From Staphylococcus gallinarum (GTDB lineage Bacteria > Bacillota > Bacilli > Staphylococcales > Staphylococcaceae), in the NCBI RefSeq assembly GCF_000875895.1, contig NZ_JXCF01000007.1, positions 434,001 through 498,000 of the forward strand: a stretch of 64,000 bases of DNA, in the 5' to 3' direction. Of this stretch, positions 59,710 to 64,000 are shown in pieces. The first letter of the stretch is position 1. Each line of letters begins with the position of its first letter. A model generated the notes under the pieces. That model was given only the letters and a program-made list of their open reading frames with translations. It was not told the origin of the DNA and made no database searches. The translations under genes were made by a program, and so were the position numbers.

Positions 59710-60801
59710 ATGAAACAAATTCTTTTCGTCGGATTAGGTTTAATTGGCGGAAGTTTAGCTAGCAATCTTCGATATTATCATGATGATATTGAAATTACGG
59801 CATTTGATGCTGATGCATCACAACTAGAAAAGGCACATTCTATCGGCATTATCGATTATAAATCTACAGATTATCAGGCTTGTGTCGAAAATGCAGATAT
59901 TATTATTTATGCCACACCAGTTCAACAAACAATTAAATATCTTCAAGAATTACCTAACTATCATATCAAAAAGCATGTCATCGTTTCTGATACGGGTAGT
60001 ACAAAATCTACAATACAGCAGTACGAAAGTTATTTATTAAAGCACGATATTCATTTAGTTGGTGGCCACCCTATGGCTGGAAGTCATAAATCGGGAGTTC
60101 TTAACGCAAAAAAACATTTATTCGAAAATGCATTCTATATTTTAGTACATAATGAATCAGCAAATGATGATGCATTTGAAATTATACAAGAGCTATTGAA
60201 AACAACTGATGCTAAATTTATTTCAACAACTGCTGAAGAGCATGATTTTGTTACTGGTATCGTGAGTCATGTACCACATATCATCGCATCTAGTTTAGTA
60301 CATCTTAATGCTGAACACGTTAAAGATTCATCCTTAGTTAAAACATTGGCAGCTGGTGGTTTTAGAGATATTACTCGAATCGCTAGTAGTAACCCTGTCA
60401 TGTGGCGTGACATCACATTAGAGAACAAAGACACAATTTTAAAGTTATTACGAGAATGGAAACATCAAATGGCTGATGTGATTGATTTAATAGAACATAA
60501 TAACCCTAAAGACTTACATGATTTCTTTAATGACGCTAAAGTATATCGTGATGAATTACCCCTTAAATCACAAGGTGCGCTGTCTGTCGAGTATGATCTA
60601 TATGTAGATATTCCGGATAAACCAGGTATGATTAGCAAAGTAACTCACATCTTAAGTTTACATAATATTTCTATAAGTAACCTTAGAATATTAGAAGTCC
60701 GTGAAGATATTTATGGAGCCTTGCGTATTAGTTTTAAAAACCCTGAAGATCGCAAACACGGTGCTGAAGTACTAAGTGATTTTGATACTTATTTCGACTA
60801 G
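59710..60801 (+). CDS. tyrA: Prephenate dehydrogenase
   Basis: 363-residue enzyme making 4-hydroxyphenylpyruvate for tyrosine. It has the Rossmann motif [11 protein letters not shown], the conserved VSDTGSTK and [13 protein letters not shown] with catalytic His, and a C-terminal ACT domain (about 290-363, [18 protein letters not shown]), which suggests tyrosine feedback. Length equals S. aureus TyrA from memory. The start is ATG 59710 behind AGAGGTG; the longer frame has no ribosome site. Single-gene unit with its own terminator. Confidence 0.96.
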   Translation: MKQILFVGLGLIGGSLASNLRYYHDDIEITAFDADASQLEKAHSIGIIDYKSTDYQACVENADIIIYATPVQQTIKYLQELPNYHIKKHVIVSDTGSTKSTIQQYESYLLKHDIHLVGGHPMAGSHKSGVLNAKKHLFENAFYILVHNESANDDAFEIIQELLKTTDAKFISTTAEEHDFVTGIVSHVPHIIASSLVHLNAEHVKDSSLVKTLAAGGFRDITRIASSNPVMWRDITLENKDTILKLLREWKHQMADVIDLIEHNNPKDLHDFFNDAKVYRDELPLKSQGALSVEYDLYVDIPDKPGMISKVTHILSLHNISISNLRILEVREDIYGALRISFKNPEDRKHGAEVLSDFDTYFD

Positions 60802-60834
60802 ATTTTCATTGCGATATTTTGTGTAATTTACATC

Positions 60835-60880
60835 AAAAACCCAACACTCCCATTTTTAGGGGAATGTTGGGTTTTGTTTT
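60835..60880. terminator. Terminator between tyrA and the convergent threonine aldolase gene
   Basis: AAAAACCCAACACTCCC pairs with GGGGAATGTTGGGTTTT around a loop of about 7 bases, with T and A runs on either side. Confidence 0.88.
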
Positions 60881-60894
60881 GTTCACTAATGGTT

Positions 60895-61920
60895 TTAAAT
60901 CAATGCATCTATCTTCGCAATATTTTCTTCGGTTGTTGCCCAGCTCGTCACAAAGCGTATGATTGTATGTGTTGCATCATATTGTTCCCATATCGAAAAT
61001 TTTATTTTTGTTTGTAGTTCTTTTAATTTATCGTTATGTACAATAAAAAATTGTTGGTTTGTTGATGAGTCTATATACAGTTGATAACCTTTGTTTACAA
61101 ATGATGTTCTTAATTTTTGAGCCATTTTTATAGCATGTTGACTAATTTCAAAATACAAATTATCCGTGAACAATTCTAAAAATTGCACACCTAATAATCT
61201 ACCCTTTGCTAATAGAGCGCCATGTTGCTTAATACGTGTTACAAAATGCTTTGGCATATTATTTGAAGTAAAGACAACCGCTTCACCACAAAGCGCCCCT
61301 ATCTTTGTACCTCCAATATAAAAAACATCACTTAATTGTGCGATATCTGCTATTGTTACATCTGAGTAATCACTTGCCAATCCATAGCCTAACCGTGCAC
61401 CGTCTATAAATAGTGGTATTTGATACGCTTTACAAACCGCAGATAGTTGTTCTAATTCTTGCTTTGAATACAATGTTCCATACTCAGTTGGAAATGAGAT
61501 ATAAACCATGCCTGGAAATACCATATGGTCATGGTTAGCATCGTTATAAAATACTTCTATATAGTCCTTTACTGATTCGGCGGATAACTTCCCGTTACTT
61601 GAAGGAAGCGTTAATACTTTTTTACCCGTAAATTCAATCGCTCCCGCTTCATGAGTACTGATATGTCCTGTATCTGCTGCAAGTACGCCTTGATATGGTT
61701 CTAACATAGTATCTATAACGATTTGATTAGTCTGTGTTCCACCTGTTAATAATTGTACTTCTGCTGTTGGTAAGCCTATCACTTCTTTAATACGTTCTTG
61801 AGCTTGCTTTGTATATGAATCAGTACCATAGCCTGACTCTTGAACCATATTAGTTTCAATCAGTCGCGCTAACACTTTTTCATGTGCACCTTCTAGATAG
61901 TCATTTTCAAATGAAATCAT
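60895..61920 (-). CDS. Low-specificity threonine aldolase / beta-eliminating lyase
   Basis: 341-residue PLP enzyme of fold type I. The PLP lysine is in VFYIGGTKIGALCGE, the metal/PLP region is LFIDGARLGYGLA, and the N-terminus contains LLTGGTQTNQIV. The family cleaves threonine and related beta-hydroxy amino acids to glycine and an aldehyde. It is downstream of and overlaps by four bases a MarR regulator gene, so the two are one operon. Confidence 0.92.
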   Translation of the reverse strand: MISFENDYLEGAHEKVLARLIETNMVQESGYGTDSYTKQAQERIKEVIGLPTAEVQLLTGGTQTNQIVIDTMLEPYQGVLAADTGHISTHEAGAIEFTGKKVLTLPSSNGKLSAESVKDYIEVFYNDANHDHMVFPGMVYISFPTEYGTLYSKQELEQLSAVCKAYQIPLFIDGARLGYGLASDYSDVTIADIAQLSDVFYIGGTKIGALCGEAVVFTSNNMPKHFVTRIKQHGALLAKGRLLGVQFLELFTDNLYFEISQHAIKMAQKLRTSFVNKGYQLYIDSSTNQQFFIVHNDKLKELQTKIKFSIWEQYDATHTIIRFVTSWATTEENIAKIDALI

Positions 61921-62378
61921 TTATGAGTCTCTCCTTCTATATCTGGACTAACCACTTGACCTAATATGTTTTCAATAGTTTCCATTGCTTCTTCTAATGC
62001 TTTAACTTCACCTGGTGAAATATCAGCGATTAACTTTTCCACCTTTTTATTTGATGCAGTTTCTACATATTCATTAAGCTTTTGCCCTTCTGCTGTTAGA
62101 TAAATATGCAATTTTCTACTATCTTCTGAATCCTTTTCACGATATATATAGTCAGCAGTTAATAGTTTATCAAGAATCCTGCTTAAATAGCTTTTATCTA
62201 TATCTAAATAGGTTGTTAATGTATTAGCTGTTATACCACTATTCCTACTAATTTCTCCTAATATTCTCATCTCTATCATAGAATAGTTTAAATTAAATAC
62301 TTTCTTATCAAATATACCTAAGATTCTTGTATAGTAGCGATTAAACTTTCTTATTTTCTGTACACTCAAATTCAACAC
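61917..62378 (-). CDS. MarR-family transcriptional regulator
   Basis: 153-residue winged-helix regulator: SMIEMRILGEISRNSGITANTLTTY forms the recognition region and DKSYLSRILDKLLTADYIYREKDSEDSRK the wing, typical of MarR. No sensor cysteine is visible in the usual places. It overlaps the threonine aldolase gene by four bases. Two copies of an inverted repeat with TAGTTGAC and GTCAACTA words lie just upstream (62384-62438), so it is very probably autoregulated. The inducer is unknown. Confidence 0.9.
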   Translation of the reverse strand: MLNLSVQKIRKFNRYYTRILGIFDKKVFNLNYSMIEMRILGEISRNSGITANTLTTYLDIDKSYLSRILDKLLTADYIYREKDSEDSRKLHIYLTAEGQKLNEYVETASNKKVEKLIADISPGEVKALEEAMETIENILGQVVSPDIEGETHK

Positions 62379-62383
62379 CTCAT

Positions 62384-62438
62384 TAGTTTACTTTGTCAAC
62401 TAATTGTAGCGTAGATTAATAAGTTGAGTTTGTCAACT
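62384..62438. promoter_or_regulatory. Twin MarR-type operators
   Basis: Site 1: TAGTTTAC-TTT-GTCAACTA (62384-62402), 7 of 8 bases symmetric. Site 2: AGTTGA-N5-TCAACT (62422-62438), perfect. Both contain TTGACA on the minus strand, so repressor binding would cover candidate -35 elements. Confidence 0.65.
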
Positions 62439-62458
62439 ATATAAAAGGTATGTGTTTG

Positions 62459-63727
62459 CTACATCTTATGTCCAGCCATTAATCCTAATCTTCCATTCTT
62501 TGTCCCTGCTGCAGTATACGATACAGCTCGAGACACTATGCCTCTACCATACTTTCTTTGTAATTCATCAATTGCTTTAGCTAAACGTTCCTTGCGCTTT
62601 CTTTCATATTCATCGATAAATAAATTCAGTTGTCTCTCCCTCTCGTTGACAAACTGTGTTAATGAGACGCTCAATGTACGATATAATGCTGAACGATCAC
62701 ATAATTTATCTGCAAAATGCTCAATAACTTGAAATATTTGATCATCTAGATTGGTCGGGTTATCCAAAGTATATTGTTTACTAATACCTCCTTCATCACT
62801 GTAACCAAATGAAAAATGGATAGTCTTTGCTAATTTATTCCTTGCTCTAACACGACTTGCTACATCCTCTATAAGTTCACGCATCACAACCTTTGTTTCT
62901 TCATATCGGTAATCTCTCATCAATATTTGGCTTTTACAAATAGAGGGATTCATCACTTCATACTTATCTCTCACTTTACTTTGATCTATACCATTCGCAT
63001 GTAAATGTAAATCTACGCCGATAATACCTAAATCCCTCTTTAAGTATGGATATGGGTAGTTAGCTAAATCACCAATAGAGAAAATCCCTCTCTTATTTAA
63101 TTTGGCTTCTGTACGCTTACTAATTCCCCAAAATTTACTCAATGGTTTAATTGGCCATAACTTTTGAGGAACATCATGATAACGCCACTCTGCTATCATT
63201 TTCGGACTATGTTTCGCTTCAATATCCATGGCTACCTTACTCAACAACATATTAGATCCGATACCAATACTACAATCAATCCCTGTCTCTTCCTTTATCT
63301 CATACTGTAATCTTTCACAAAATGAATGTAAGGTCGTGCTAAACCTATGATAGCTATCTGTAACATCCATGAAAAATTCATCCACGCTATATTGGTGCAA
63401 ATCTTCAGGTGCAACATAACGTAAAGCAACCTTAGAGATTGCTATCGATACTTCTAAATATTTGCGCATACTTGGGTTAATAATATATATGTCATTTCTA
63501 TGTGGTATTTCAAACAACCTAGATCCAGTCTTGATTCCCAATTCCTTTAAAGGTCCTGTAGCTGCTAATACAACAGAACCTTGACGTTTAGTATCAGCTA
63601 CGACTGCAAGTTTAACTTCTTTTGGATCTAGTCCCTTCTGTATGCAAGACACACTTGCAAAAAAGCTCTTTTGATCTATACATAGCACATCTCTTTCTTC
63701 CACTAGATTATAATCATACATATCCAT
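62459..63727 (-). CDS. Y-family DNA polymerase (UmuC-like, translesion)
   Basis: 422-residue error-prone polymerase of the UmuC/DinB superfamily. Catalytic acids: Asp18 in VLCIDQKSFFA and Asp116-Glu117 in YSVDEFFMDVT. A helix-hairpin-helix stretch (KFWGISKRTEAKLNKRGI) follows, and the little-finger domain fills the C-terminal part. It corresponds to the S. aureus SOS-induced UmuC-like polymerase as I recall it. The start is ATG 63727, behind AGGGGG; the longer frame lacks a ribosome site. Two LexA boxes lie 33-74 bp upstream. Confidence 0.93.
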   Translation of the reverse strand: MDMYDYNLVEERDVLCIDQKSFFASVSCIQKGLDPKEVKLAVVADTKRQGSVVLAATGPLKELGIKTGSRLFEIPHRNDIYIINPSMRKYLEVSIAISKVALRYVAPEDLHQYSVDEFFMDVTDSYHRFSTTLHSFCERLQYEIKEETGIDCSIGIGSNMLLSKVAMDIEAKHSPKMIAEWRYHDVPQKLWPIKPLSKFWGISKRTEAKLNKRGIFSIGDLANYPYPYLKRDLGIIGVDLHLHANGIDQSKVRDKYEVMNPSICKSQILMRDYRYEETKVVMRELIEDVASRVRARNKLAKTIHFSFGYSDEGGISKQYTLDNPTNLDDQIFQVIEHFADKLCDRSALYRTLSVSLTQFVNERERQLNLFIDEYERKRKERLAKAIDELQRKYGRGIVSRAVSYTAAGTKNGRLGLMAGHKM

Positions 63728-63759
63728 AATGAATGCCCCCTTCATAAAAATATTATATA

Positions 63760-63801
63760 CGAACAAATGTTCTCTTTCAACAATTAACGAACAAACGTTC
63801 T
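63760..63801. promoter_or_regulatory. Twin LexA (SOS) boxes upstream of the Y-family polymerase
   Basis: CGAACAAATGTTCT (63760-63773) and CGAACAAACGTTCT (63788-63801) both fit the Gram-positive LexA pattern CGAAC-N4-GTTC, 28 bp apart. They lie between the polymerase and the divergent tautomerase gene. Confidence 0.9.
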
Positions 63802-63881
63802 GCTAGAATAAAATTTCTAACTTTTGGGAATTTTCATGCTATAATGAATGCGTCAATTATAGTTAAGTAGGAGGAATTGCA

Positions 63882-64000
63882 ATGCCAATCGTCAATGTAA
63901 AATTATTAGAAGGTCGTTCAGATGAGCAACTCAAAGCACTTGTTTCTGAAGTAACTCAGGCAGTTGAAAAAACAACAGGTGCAAATAAAGAAGCAATCCA
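63882..64000 (+). CDS. 4-oxalocrotonate tautomerase family protein, N-terminal part
   Basis: Starts at ATG 63882 behind TAGGAGGA and runs off the end of the window after 39 codons (family length is about 62). After removal of Met the catalytic N-terminal Pro is exposed (MPIVNVKLLEGRSDEQ). Enzymes of this small family catalyse keto-enol tautomerisation; the staphylococcal substrate is unknown. Confidence 0.92.
   Translation, partial: MPIVNVKLLEGRSDEQLKALVSEVTQAVEKTTGANKEAI

Overview
The window is a low-GC Firmicute chromosome segment, almost certainly a Staphylococcus. It carries the staphylococcal housekeeping order odhA/odhB ... brnQ, telA-like, xpaC-like, acylphosphatase, msaA, cspA, the complete lysC-asd-dapA-dapB-dapD-dapL-alr2-lysA operon, an ABC-F gene, cvfB, pstSCAB-phoU, pepF, femA-femB, trpEGDCFBA, tyrA, an SOS-regulated Y-family polymerase and a 4-oxalocrotonate tautomerase. 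FemA, LysA, Alr2, CvfB and TyrA all resemble the S. aureus proteins as I remember them, but FemA and FemB differ too much for S. aureus itself. A coagulase-negative species or a more distant member of the S. aureus group fits best; the species is not resolved. There are no rRNA or tRNA genes, insertion sequences, prophage genes or CRISPR arrays.

Layout. 1-1480: end of the 2-oxoglutarate dehydrogenase operon. 1699-7455: an accessory block made of a XRE-cupin regulator with twin palindromic operators, a divergent AraC regulator, and a four-gene carbohydrate operon (two TIM-barrel isomerase-like proteins and two Gfo/Idh/MocA oxidoreductases) with a consensus CcpA cre site inside it and no transporter. 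7758-10864: a two-gene ABC exporter, a 63-residue membrane protein, a two-domain glyoxalase-fold protein and a small conserved protein. 11138-15293: a MoxR-type AAA ATPase with its VWA partner, then BrnQ. 15525-15830: two copies of a structured intergenic repeat. 15923-17990 (minus): TelA-like, XpaC-like and acylphosphatase genes. 18329-19020: msaA and cspA, the latter with a 5' leader that can pair with its own start codon. 19356-20812: a divergent HxlR regulator and nitronate monooxygenase-like pair.

20957-29295 (minus) is the lysine/diaminopimelate operon behind a promoter, a lysine riboswitch with terminator and a probable CodY site. 29703-33350 holds an aldo/keto reductase, an ABC-F protein and cvfB. 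33706-38336 is the pst-phoU operon behind three PhoP-type repeats at exact 11-bp spacing. 38611-47944 holds pepF, a small membrane protein, a Fur-controlled SstD-like lipoprotein without permease genes, a 1.3-kb geneless stretch, a DUF308/HdeD protein, femB, femA and a DJ-1/PfpI protein. 48065-54381 (minus) is the tryptophan operon, preceded by two tandem T-box leaders, each with its own terminator. 54940-64000 holds a lipoprotein, an M42 peptidase, an SdpI-like membrane protein, a squalene/phytoene-synthase-family protein with an altered second aspartate motif, a D-2-hydroxyacid dehydrogenase, tyrA with a CodY-like site, a MarR and threonine-aldolase pair with twin operators, and the polymerase with twin LexA boxes.

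Amino-acid supply is the main theme (lysine, tryptophan, tyrosine, branched-chain uptake), with riboswitch or T-box control layered on probable CodY sites. The least explained parts are the sugar oxidoreductase/isomerase block, the divergent prenyl-synthase-like gene, the tandem T-boxes, the structured elements near 10.9-11.1 kb and 15.5-15.8 kb, and the geneless 42.2-43.5 kb stretch. All family names rest on motif reading and memory; no database search was run.
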